NCBI GenBank assembly: GCA_964555675.1
Contig: CAZKTU010000344.1
Location: 1-5,594 of the forward strand
Length of the DNA stretch: 5,594 nt
Direction of reading: 5' to 3'
From: CAIWXH01 sp964555675
GTDB taxonomy: Bacteria > Chloroflexota > Chloroflexia > Chloroflexales > Chloroflexaceae
A program made the position numbers and the translations under genes. Position 1 is the stretch's first letter; every line of letters starts with the position of its first letter. The notes under the pieces were generated by a model. The model was not told where the DNA came from and made no database searches. It was given only the letters and a program-made list of their open reading frames with translations. Positions 1-5,594 of the stretch are shown here, piece after piece.

Positions 1-33
1 CAATTCCGCAGCAGCTCTATGTCTGGCCACTAG
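1..33 (+). other. Possible 3' end of an upstream coding sequence (uncertain)
   Basis: Reading from base 1, one frame gives ten codons (QFRSSSMSGH) and then TAG at 31-33, just before the GGAGG of the next gene. That is a typical layout for the end of a preceding operon gene. A second frame, from base 3, is also open and ends at TAG 66-68, which would overlap the next gene by 23 bases. Codon evidence is too short to choose, and the stretch may simply be intergenic. No family can be recognised. Confidence 0.2.
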
Positions 34-34
34 C

Positions 35-39
35 GGAGG
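35..39 (+). promoter_or_regulatory. Shine-Dalgarno GGAGG for the first ATPase gene
   Basis: GGAGG lies six bases before ATG 46. This favours 46 over the in-frame ATG at 52 as the start, although both are within reach. Confidence 0.75.
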
Positions 40-45
40 CAAAAC

Positions 46-1278
46 ATGTACATGCGCACCGCCTATAGCGAGGGCGAGCACCATGCTGATAGTCCGGGCG
101 GAATGATCGATTTCGGCGCGGTGGCCGACGAGCTGCACATGCTGGTGCGGAGCGGGCGCATGCGCGACTGCTGGGAGCGCCCGCCCGCCGAGGCCTTTGA
201 GCTGCTCGGCGTGGGCGCCGGCCTCTACCCCGAGGAGTGGGCGCGGATCGACTGGTTCGGCCCCCTCGAGATCTGGCGCGGGCCCGAGCACGAGGTCTCG
301 GACATCCTCTACAACGGCCCGCCCGACGAGCCCTTCTATGTCGTGCAGCGCGGGGCCATGGTCTGCACCGGCGTGACGGCTCACCCGGGCTGGATCGAAT
401 GGACCCAGCGCCAGCTGCTGCTGCGCGGGCGCAAGCTTCAGCCCCACGAGCTCGACTGGCCGCCCATGGCCCAGGGCGTGGCCGACCGGCTGCGTTTCGC
501 CATCACCGGCCCGCCCGTAGCCCGCGAGGGGCGCAGCCTGGCGGTCAGGTTGCTGCCCGAGCGCTGGCGCACCCTCGACGACCTGGTGCAGGCGGGGACG
601 ATCAGCCGCGAGGCGGGCGACCTGCTGCTCGAGGCCTTGGCCTCGGGCGCCTCGCTGCTGGTCGCGGGGGCTACCGGCAGCGGCAAGACCACCCTCACGG
701 CCGCCCTGACCCAGGCCCTCGGCCGGCGTATGCGCCTGGTCTTCGTCGAGGACGGGGGCGAGTTGCCGCGGGCGCCCAACAGCCTGCACCTCGAGGCGCC
801 GGCCGAGGCGGGCGGCTTCGCCAGGGCTGTGAGCTTCGCTCTGCGCCAGAAGCCGAGCTACATCATCGTCGGCGAGGTGCGCGGCGGCGAGGCCATGGCT
901 ATGCTCCAGGCGGCGGCGACGGGGCACCCGGGCATCGGCACTATCCACGCGGGCGGCGTCCAGGGCGCGCTGCGCAACCTCGAGCGCATGGCCATGGTGG
1001 GCCTGGCGGCCGAGGCGGGCGGGGGCGGGCAGGCCGCGGCCCAGATCGTCCGCGGCCTGATCACCTCCGACACGGTGAGCCTGATCGTCGCCCAGGTCGG
1101 GCTCACGCCCCGCGGCCGCCGCGCCGTGCTGGCGGTCGAGGAGGTGCTGCGCCAGGGCGCGCAGGGCCACAGCGGCGACGTCTTCCCCACCAACGCCCTC
1201 TTCGTCCACGACCCCGGCCAGGAGCGCCTCGTCCGCGTCGGCAACGTCAACGCCGCCTGGGGCCTCGGGCGCCTGTAG
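46..1278 (+). CDS. cpaF: CpaF/TadA-family type II/IV secretion ATPase (ATPase 1)
   Basis: This 410-residue cytoplasmic ATPase is expected to form a hexamer and power pilus assembly or secretion at a Tad-type platform. The N-terminal domain (about residues 60-180) has the CpaF pattern: an FGPLE motif, then a strand ending in LYNGPP, matching the family's 'MVNGP' position. The motor domain carries every signature in order: Walker A GATGSGKT (208-215, Lys214), Asp box VFVEDGGEL (acidic pair Glu235-Asp236), Walker B region YIIVGEVRGGE (272-282, Glu277) and His box GTIHAG (298-303, His301). Its length is close to the family norm of roughly 400-480, so it looks complete and active. The start at ATG 46 is supported by GGAGG six bases upstream. 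The next gene follows after 33 bases in the same direction, so the two are probably cotranscribed. Family assignment is secure. Whether this or the second ATPase is the main assembly motor cannot be told from sequence. Confidence 0.95.
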   Translation: MYMRTAYSEGEHHADSPGGMIDFGAVADELHMLVRSGRMRDCWERPPAEAFELLGVGAGLYPEEWARIDWFGPLEIWRGPEHEVSDILYNGPPDEPFYVVQRGAMVCTGVTAHPGWIEWTQRQLLLRGRKLQPHELDWPPMAQGVADRLRFAITGPPVAREGRSLAVRLLPERWRTLDDLVQAGTISREAGDLLLEALASGASLLVAGATGSGKTTLTAALTQALGRRMRLVFVEDGGELPRAPNSLHLEAPAEAGGFARAVSFALRQKPSYIIVGEVRGGEAMAMLQAAATGHPGIGTIHAGGVQGALRNLERMAMVGLAAEAGGGGQAAAQIVRGLITSDTVSLIVAQVGLTPRGRRAVLAVEEVLRQGAQGHSGDVFPTNALFVHDPGQERLVRVGNVNAAWGLGRL

Positions 1279-1297
1279 GTGCGCCGGCCCGCCACAC

Positions 1298-1304
1298 AAG
1301 GAGG
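1298..1304 (+). promoter_or_regulatory. Shine-Dalgarno AAGGAGG fixing the TadZ-like start
   Basis: AAGGAGG, an essentially perfect anti-16S match, lies seven bases before ATG 1312. It rejects the longer reading that begins with GTG 1279 directly after the previous stop codon, in which these bases would be coding. Confidence 0.85.
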
Positions 1305-1311
1305 AAGCCCA

Positions 1312-2580
1312 ATGGAGCTGGTACTCTTCACCGCAATGGACGGGCTCGCGGCGCAGATCGAGCGCTTCCGCGACGTCGCCGTCATCGCGCCGTCGCGCCT
1401 CGACCAGGTCACCCGGCTGCTCGAGGGCGCCCGCCCGCCCGACGCGCTCTACCTCGACGATACGCGGGCGGCGCCCCTGCCCGAGCTGTGGCGGGCCGCG
1501 ACCACGGCGCGCCGCCTCGGCGCCCGGGTGCTGGTCAACTTCCCTGGCTCGGCCCGCGGAGCGCTCAACGACGCCCAGGGCGCGGGCATCCCCGCCATCG
1601 CCGAGCGTGACCCCGCCGCCGTGGCCGCCTGGCTCGGCGAGCAGCTCGGGCTACGCTGCGGCGACAGCGCGAGCCGGAGCGCCATGGTCGCCGTCGGGGC
1701 CGCCAAGGGCGGCATCGGCAAGACCTTCGCCACCTGCGTGCTGGCCGAGGGCCTGCGCCGGCGCGGCCTGCGCGTGCTGGTCTGGGACAGCGACATCTCG
1801 AACCCCGGCCTGGTGCCGGCCTTCCGCATCCCCTCGAGCGCGCCCTCGTACCTGCACCTGATCCAGCGCGGCCCGGCCCAGTGGGTGCCGGGGGGGATCG
1901 CGCCGTTTATCTTCCAGCCCGACCACACCAGGGCGACCGGCGACGGCTGGGGCCCGATCGACTTCCTGATCGGCTCGCACGCCGTCGCCCGCGCCGAGAA
2001 CGACGTGCGCCTGCCCGACTGGCAGGGCTTCTACCAGGGCGTGGCCGCCCTCGAGGGCTACGACCTGGTCCTCGTCGACACGCCGCCCGACTACCTGCGT
2101 CGCCCCTACGCCACCCACGTCCTGCAGGCCGGCGGCAGCGTGGTCATGCCGTGCCCGCCCGGGGCGCGAGAGCGCATGGGCGTGGGCCACCTGCTCGAGC
2201 ATCTGCGCGACCACGCGCCCGACAGCCTCGAGCGCTGCGCGCTGCTGTTCATGGAGCCCGAGCGGGGCGTGACCGCCAGCGTCGCCGACGTGGCCGCCCT
2301 TTTCAACCGGCGCTACCCCCAGGTGAGCGCCCTGGGCACGCTCCCGCGGGCGCCGCGCCTGGCCAGCCTGGCCGACGAGCACGACGGCTATATCTCGATG
2401 CTCGACCTGGGGCCCCACAGCTCGTTCGCCGCCGCCGTCCATCTGGTGGGCGAGGCCATCTGCGCCCGCCTCGGCCTGACCCCGCGCCTGCCCAAGCCCC
2501 GCTCGAGCCTGTGGGCGCGGCTTCATGCGCGCCTGCGCGGCGACAGGCCTGTCGCCCTCGGCTCACCCGCGGCGGCCTGA
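1312..2580 (+). CDS. cpaE: CpaE/TadZ-like ParA/MinD-family ATPase of the Tad pilus system
   Basis: This 422-residue protein resembles the Tad localisation factor CpaE/TadZ, which places the pilus machine in the cell. Residues 1-115 form an alpha/beta domain, with strands near VLFTA, VAVIAP, ALYLDD and RVLVNF, that fits the atypical receiver domain found at the N-terminus of TadZ proteins. The ParA/MinD ATPase domain follows. It has a deviant Walker A KGGIGKT (132-138, signature Lys132 and P-loop Lys137), a Walker A' strand VLVWDSD (Asp159, Asp161) and Walker B YDLVLVDTPP (250-259, Asp256). All nucleotide-binding residues are present, so ATP-dependent dimerisation is likely, unlike some TadZ proteins with degenerate motifs. 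The basic tail (about 392-412) contains a short amphipathic stretch, discussed as a finding. The start is set by AAGGAGG. It sits between two CpaF-type ATPases, which fits a Tad locus better than plasmid or chromosome partitioning, since no ParB gene is visible. Confidence 0.9.
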   Translation: MELVLFTAMDGLAAQIERFRDVAVIAPSRLDQVTRLLEGARPPDALYLDDTRAAPLPELWRAATTARRLGARVLVNFPGSARGALNDAQGAGIPAIAERDPAAVAAWLGEQLGLRCGDSASRSAMVAVGAAKGGIGKTFATCVLAEGLRRRGLRVLVWDSDISNPGLVPAFRIPSSAPSYLHLIQRGPAQWVPGGIAPFIFQPDHTRATGDGWGPIDFLIGSHAVARAENDVRLPDWQGFYQGVAALEGYDLVLVDTPPDYLRRPYATHVLQAGGSVVMPCPPGARERMGVGHLLEHLRDHAPDSLERCALLFMEPERGVTASVADVAALFNRRYPQVSALGTLPRAPRLASLADEHDGYISMLDLGPHSSFAAAVHLVGEAICARLGLTPRLPKPRSSLWARLHARLRGDRPVALGSPAAA

Positions 2581-2634
2581 ATGCTCGCAAGCCATGCTTG
2601 GGGCTTGTCCTCCCTGCGACCCTCCCATGACGCA

Positions 2635-2650
2635 GCTTCAGAATTGAAGC
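2635..2650 (+). repeat. Small perfect hairpin (GCTTCA-GAAT-TGAAGC)
   Basis: GCTTCA at 2635-2640 pairs perfectly with TGAAGC at 2645-2650 around a four-base GAAT loop. The structure lies 35 bases upstream of the ATPase 2 start. It could act in the RNA (stability or translation control) or as a protein-binding palindrome. There is no direct evidence for either, and a six-base stem may occur by chance. Confidence 0.35.
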
Positions 2651-2671
2651 ATGTAGCGGCAAGCTATTGAT

Positions 2672-2677
2672 GAGGAG
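2672..2677 (+). promoter_or_regulatory. Shine-Dalgarno GAGGAG selecting ATG 2685
   Basis: Four in-frame candidates lie close together: TTG 2667, ATG 2670, ATG 2679 and ATG 2685. GAGGAG ends seven bases before 2685, which is ideal spacing. It is only one base from 2679 and lies downstream of the other two, so 2685 is preferred. Confidence 0.75.
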
Positions 2678-2684
2678 TATGCCC

Positions 2685-4676
2685 ATGAGCGCCCAGCTTC
2701 GCCCGCTGAGCGTGATCGAGGACGGCGGCCTCGCCGCGCTCGCGCCCGCGCCATCAGGACAGGCGGCCCGCGCCGACGCCAATACGCTCCAGGCTGTGCG
2801 CGAGGCCCTGCGCGACAGCATCGCCGCCGAGCTGCTCGACCCGGTCGCCCCCGCCGCGGTGCGCGACCCCGAGGTGCTGCGCGTGCTGCGGGCCGAGATC
2901 GGGGCCCAGATCGAGCGCGGCTACGGCCCGCTGCGCAGCCTGCCGACCGACGAGCCCGCGCTGCTGAGCCTCTTCCAGCACGCCCTGGGCTGGGGCCCGG
3001 CCCAGCCCTACCTCGACGACGAGCGAGTGCAGGAGGTGAAGATCGTCGGCGACCTGATCCTGGTCCAGGAGGAGGGCGCGGACTTCACCCTGGCCCCCGA
3101 GCGCTTCGCCGACCCGCGCGAGGCCCTCGACCGGGCGCTGCTGCTGGCGTCGCGGCTCAATGTGCCCCTCGACCGGGCGCGGCCCCAGGACACCCTGCCC
3201 CTGGCCCACGGGACGCGCGTTCACGTCACCATCCCGCCCTGCACACCCGAGGGCGTCGGTCTGATCTGCATCCGCCGCGGGCGCCGGCGGGCCTGGGGCC
3301 TCGACGACGTACTGGGGCGCCAGAGCTGCTCGCCCGAGGTCGCCGCGCTGCTGCGCCTGCTCGTGCGCGCCGGCTGCTCGTTCCTGATCGCCGGCGAGAC
3401 TGGCTGCGGCAAGACCGCCCTGCTCGAGGCCCTGGTCAACTCTTGGCCGGGCGAGCCCCACGTGGTGACCATTGAGGACAACACCCTCGAGATCAACGTG
3501 CGCCACCGGGCCTGGACCCGCGAGCTGGTGCAGACGGCGGTCGAGCGAGGCGCCTACGGGCGCGCGGCCCGCGAGGTGCTGCGCCAGACCCCGACGGTCG
3601 TGGCCCCCGGCGAGACCCGCGCCGAGGAGGCCGGGGCGATCCTCGCTGTGGCGGTGAGCGGGCACGCCGTGGTGACGACCATCCACGCTCGCTCGGCCCT
3701 GCGGGCGGTGCAGCGCTTCGCCGACTGCGCGGCCATGCCGGGGGCCTACATCTACGAGGGGCGGCGCGACCACGCCCTCGAGGATGTCTGCGACAACTTC
3801 CAGGTGGTCGTCCATCTCGAGAAGGTGGCCGGGCGGCGCTACATCGACGAGATCCTGCTGCTCGACGGGGTCGAACTGGCGGGCGAGCGGGCGCACCCGC
3901 GCGCCGTGCGGCTGGCCTGGGTCGAGGCGATGGGCGGCGAGCTGATATGGGCGACGAGCGCCGTGGCTCATGGCGACGAGCTCGTCTGGCGGGGCGAGGC
4001 GCGCACCCCCGAGGCTCTGGGGCGTCGGCTGCGCCTGCTGGGGCTACGGGCCGAGGTGCGCGCCGCCGCCACGACGCGCGGCGCCGTCGACGAGGCCCTC
4101 GCGCGCGCCGCGACGGCCACGCGGGCAGGCGATGGGGCCCAGGCCCTGGCCATCCTGCGGCGGGCCTGGCGCGACCGTCGCGACGAGCGGCTGGCGGCGG
4201 CCGCCCAGCGCGCGATCGAGCTCGACGCAGCCCTGGCCGGGGCCCTGGCCGAGGCCGGGCGACGCGCCGAGGCCGCGATCGTCGCCGCGCTGCAGGCCCG
4301 CCGTTGGGGCGCGGCGCGCAGCGCCCACGAGGTCGTCGCGGCTGATGTCGCCCTCGTGGCGGCCCACGCGCCCATGGGCGGCTGGGAGGCCCTCGCCGCG
4401 ACCCTGGCGGCGGGAGAGGCCCACGACAACGACGCCCGCGAGGGGGTGGCGCGGGCCCGCGTCGCCCTGGCCCAGGGGCGGGCGCGGGACGCGGTGGATC
4501 TACTGGCGCCCTTCGAGCCGGCCCGCCTCTCGGCGCAGGTGGCCCGCGAGGCCCTCGGCGTTCGACGCGAGGCTCTGCTGGCCCTTATGGCGGCGGGCGA
4601 GCTTGGACCCGACGCCCTCGCGCCTGTCGAGGCGGCCCTCGCCGCCCTCGCCGGCGAAGGAGCGGAGCATGCCTAG
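2685..4676 (+). CDS. Second CpaF/TadA-family secretion ATPase with C-terminal helical extension (ATPase 2)
   Basis: This 663-residue protein is well above the usual 400-480 of the family. Residues 60-225 match the CpaF N-terminal region: LGWGPAQPYLDDERVQEVKI corresponds to 'LGLGPLEPLL..' and GTRVHVTIPP to 'GSRVNAIIPP'. The motor domain has Walker A GETGCGKT (237-244, Lys243), Asp box VTIEDNTLEI (acidic pair Glu264-Asp265), a Walker B-like region VVAPGETRAEE (305-315, Glu310) and His box TTIHAR (331-336, His334). The usual 'IIVGEVRGGEA' is altered, but the glutamate after glycine is kept. From about residue 468 to the end there is an alanine/arginine-rich, apparently all-helical extension with TPR-like spacing, not part of standard CpaF. 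The protein is probably a hexameric cytoplasmic motor for the same Tad machine as ATPase 1, perhaps specialised for retraction, regulation or substrate choice (inference). No signal peptide or membrane segment is seen. Its last codons overlap the likely start of the TadB gene, suggesting translational coupling. Confidence 0.92.
   Translation: MSAQLRPLSVIEDGGLAALAPAPSGQAARADANTLQAVREALRDSIAAELLDPVAPAAVRDPEVLRVLRAEIGAQIERGYGPLRSLPTDEPALLSLFQHALGWGPAQPYLDDERVQEVKIVGDLILVQEEGADFTLAPERFADPREALDRALLLASRLNVPLDRARPQDTLPLAHGTRVHVTIPPCTPEGVGLICIRRGRRRAWGLDDVLGRQSCSPEVAALLRLLVRAGCSFLIAGETGCGKTALLEALVNSWPGEPHVVTIEDNTLEINVRHRAWTRELVQTAVERGAYGRAAREVLRQTPTVVAPGETRAEEAGAILAVAVSGHAVVTTIHARSALRAVQRFADCAAMPGAYIYEGRRDHALEDVCDNFQVVVHLEKVAGRRYIDEILLLDGVELAGERAHPRAVRLAWVEAMGGELIWATSAVAHGDELVWRGEARTPEALGRRLRLLGLRAEVRAAATTRGAVDEALARAATATRAGDGAQALAILRRAWRDRRDERLAAAAQRAIELDAALAGALAEAGRRAEAAIVAALQARRWGAARSAHEVVAADVALVAAHAPMGGWEALAATLAAGEAHDNDAREGVARARVALAQGRARDAVDLLAPFEPARLSAQVAREALGVRREALLALMAAGELGPDALAPVEAALAALAGEGAEHA
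4657..4662 (+). promoter_or_regulatory. Shine-Dalgarno AAGGAG inside the end of ATPase 2, upstream of ATG 4669
   Basis: AAGGAG lies six bases before ATG 4669, and that ATG overlaps the ATPase 2 stop (ATGCCTAG). This is the classic layout for translational coupling. It matches the strong Shine-Dalgarno sequences used by the other genes in the window. The ATG is in frame with the TadB body, with no stop codon in between. Confidence 0.6.
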
Positions 4677-5594
4677 TACAGCTTCCCGGAAGTGCCCGTC
4701 TGGTTGCGACCAAGGACGAAAGACCAAAGACCAACCGATCAGCAGGAGCCCGGCCTTGGTCCTTGGTCCCTGGTCTTTGGTCAGAACTGGCAAAGGACTT
4801 CTCGCTGGCACAACTACTGTGAACCCTCCCCTGACCCATCCGGAGACGGCCTGGCTCATGCACGCGGTGACCCCGGCCCTGACCCTGGTGCTGCTGCTCG
4901 CGGTCTGCCTGCTGGTGCGGCCCGCCCTCGAGCACGGCGTAGCCGAGGCCCGCGCGCGGCGGGCGGCCCGCGCCCTCGCCGGCCTGGCGCCGGGCGAGGG
5001 TCCTGACCCTGCGCTGCTCTGGGCGGCCGAGGTCATCCCGGCGGGGCGTCTGGTGGCGCTCGGGCTGGCCGTGGGGCTGGCCCTGGCGGTTGGCCTGAGC
5101 CTCGTGACCCATATCTTTATCGCTGTGGTCCTCGGGGCGCCACTGGCGGCCCTGGCGATGTGGGGCTGCGCCACCGCCGCGGCGGCGCGCTACACCGCGC
5201 GGCTCGAGCAGGAGTTGACGGCGGCGGTCGGGCGGCTGGGGGCCCTGCTGCGGGGCGGGGCCGGCCTGCGACCGGCCCTCGAGCGGGTCGTGGCAGATCT
5301 GCCCGCGGGGCCCCTCAGGGACGAGTGGTCCTTTCTCCTGACCCGCCAGGGCGTGCCGCTCGGCGGCGGGGGGATCGCCACAGCTCAGCAGGTGGTGGCC
5401 GCCCTGGCTGACCAGACCCCCTCGCGCCGGCACGCCGCCCTGCTCAACCACCTGGGGGCCTCGGTCGGGCAGCCGCAGGAGGTCCTGGCGCGTCGCTGCG
5501 AGGCGGCCTACAACGCGCTGCAGCGCTCGGATCGGCGGCGCGACGAGGCCCTGACCGAGCTGGCCCAGATGCGCTACAGCGGCGTGGCCGTGGG
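4669..5594 (+). CDS. tadB: TadB-like inner-membrane platform protein (type II secretion F domain), 3' end beyond the window
   Basis: TadB and TadC form the inner-membrane platform on which the Tad ATPase acts. From ATG 4669 the frame is open to the window edge (308 codons and still open). Residues 67-83 are a hydrophobic helix (VTPALTLVLLLAVCLLV). About 128-146 and 149-166 form two more membrane segments. From about 179 a soluble helical region begins (LEQELTAAVGRLGALLRGGAGLRPALERV), matching the start of the type II secretion F domain: a helix, then a short 'aG..l..Al' turn. The C-terminal membrane helices are missing because the window ends. The start is uncertain. ATG 4669 has a near-ideal AAGGAG but adds about 50 residues translated from the heptamer repeat and its flanks. 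GTG 4819 is where G/C-ending codon use resumes, but no ribosome binding site is near. ATG 4858 has GGAG at a longish 12 bases. Family assignment rests on topology, domain and position after CpaF. Confidence 0.85.
   Translation, partial: MPSTASRKCPSGCDQGRKTKDQPISRSPALVLGPWSLVRTGKGLLAGTTTVNPPLTHPETAWLMHAVTPALTLVLLLAVCLLVRPALEHGVAEARARRAARALAGLAPGEGPDPALLWAAEVIPAGRLVALGLAVGLALAVGLSLVTHIFIAVVLGAPLAALAMWGCATAAAARYTARLEQELTAAVGRLGALLRGGAGLRPALERVVADLPAGPLRDEWSFLLTRQGVPLGGGGIATAQQVVAALADQTPSRRHAALLNHLGASVGQPQEVLARRCEAAYNALQRSDRRRDEALTELAQMRYSGVAV
4708..4782 (+). repeat. Imperfect inverted repeat made of tandem GACCAAR heptamers
   Basis: The left arm (4708-4734) is four tandem seven-base units: GACCAAG, GACGAAA, GACCAAA, GACCAA(C). 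The right arm (4756-4782) is the reverse complement of four such units: TTGGTCC, TTGGTCC, CTGGTCT, TTGGTC(A). The 27-base arms match at 22 positions around a 21-base spacer, so the RNA could fold into a long hairpin. The composition is lower in GC than the genes. No T-run follows, so it is not an intrinsic terminator. No clear target-site duplication flanks it. Similar heptamer palindromes are, from memory, scattered in some Chloroflexota genomes. A dispersed, possibly mobile element is the most likely explanation. Confidence 0.85.

Larger units (their letters stand above)
2581..2684 (+). other. Intergenic gap between the TadZ-like gene and ATPase 2
   Basis: These 104 bases are less GC-rich than the flanking genes. 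They contain a weak stem (CAAGCC 2588-2593 with GGCTTG 2602-2607), a perfect six-base stem listed separately, and the Shine-Dalgarno of the next gene. No T-run follows either stem, so neither is an intrinsic terminator. No -35/-10 pair with good spacing was found. A 29-codon frame (2581-2670) exists but has no ribosome binding site and no recognisable content. Confidence 0.6.

Noticed and set aside
1279..1311. Earlier GTG start for the TadZ-like gene immediately after the ATPase 1 stop
   Set aside because: The 11 added codons include the strong AAGGAGG that sits seven bases before ATG 1312, and no ribosome binding site precedes GTG 1279.
237..1610. Plus-strand open frame of 457 codons overlapping ATPase 1 and the TadZ-like gene
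   Set aside because: It reads out of frame through two well-supported genes and gives an arginine/proline/glycine-rich product typical of a frame shadow in GC-rich DNA.
1312..2580. Reading the ParA-like gene as a plasmid or chromosome partition ATPase
   Set aside because: An N-terminal receiver-like domain, a position between two CpaF-type ATPases upstream of a TadB-like gene, and no ParB or parS-like repeat nearby all favour CpaE/TadZ.
2581..2670. 29-codon open frame starting directly after the TadZ-like stop
   Set aside because: It has no Shine-Dalgarno, covers two hairpins, shows no G/C-ending codon bias like the real genes, and has no recognisable sequence.
2754..3971. Long minus-strand open frame of 405 codons opposite ATPase 2
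   Set aside because: The plus strand here has all motor motifs of a CpaF ATPase. Long antisense frames are expected where codons end in G/C, and the antisense protein is low-complexity with no recognisable domain.
4708..4782. Interpretation of the heptamer hairpin as an intrinsic terminator after ATPase 2
   Set aside because: The stem is followed by AGAACTGGCAAAGG with no T-run. The downstream tadB gene continues in the same direction, and a coupled start overlaps the ATPase 2 stop.
4692..5006. 104-codon plus-strand frame starting just upstream of the heptamer palindrome
   Set aside because: Its N-terminal half is translated repeat and flank, and its second half is out of frame with the membrane protein. 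No ribosome binding site supports it.

Overview
This 5.6 kb window is GC-rich, with coding codons ending overwhelmingly in G or C. It carries part of a plus-strand operon for a Tad/Flp-type (type IVc pilus, type II secretion-like) machine. Four protein-coding genes can be supported, all on the plus strand: a CpaF/TadA-family secretion ATPase (46-1278), a CpaE/TadZ-like ParA-type ATPase (1312-2580), a second and much larger CpaF/TadA-family ATPase with a C-terminal extension (2685-4676), and the 5' part of a TadB-like inner-membrane platform protein that runs off the right edge (4669 to beyond 5594). No RNA gene, insertion sequence, CRISPR array, intrinsic terminator or convincing promoter was seen.

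Layout: bases 1-45 hold the Shine-Dalgarno sequence of the first gene and perhaps the last codons of an upstream gene. ATPase 1 and the TadZ-like gene are 33 bases apart, and a strong AAGGAGG places the second start at 1312. A 104-base gap (2581-2684) with a small perfect hairpin precedes ATPase 2. A textbook AAGGAG then lies at the very end of ATPase 2, six bases before an ATG (4669) that overlaps its stop codon. The frame opened by that ATG stays open through a conspicuous imperfect inverted repeat built of seven-base units (GACCAAR, four per arm, 4708-4782) and continues into the TadB body. Either the repeat is translated as part of an extended TadB N-terminus, or TadB starts downstream of it (GTG 4819 or ATG 4858).

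How the genes fit together: in known Tad systems, TadZ/CpaE positions the machine in the cell. A hexameric CpaF/TadA ATPase drives pilus assembly from the cytoplasm, and TadB with TadC forms the membrane platform that the ATPase acts on. Two distinct ATPases flanking the TadZ gene is unusual, because most Tad loci have one bifunctional ATPase. The second one also has an atypical Walker B region and an alanine-rich helical extension.

Organism: the very high GC, the duplicated CpaF arrangement and the GACCAAR heptamer palindrome remind me of Chloroflexota (filamentous phototrophic or Kouleothrix-like lineages). This is inference from recollection; nothing in the window settles taxonomy.
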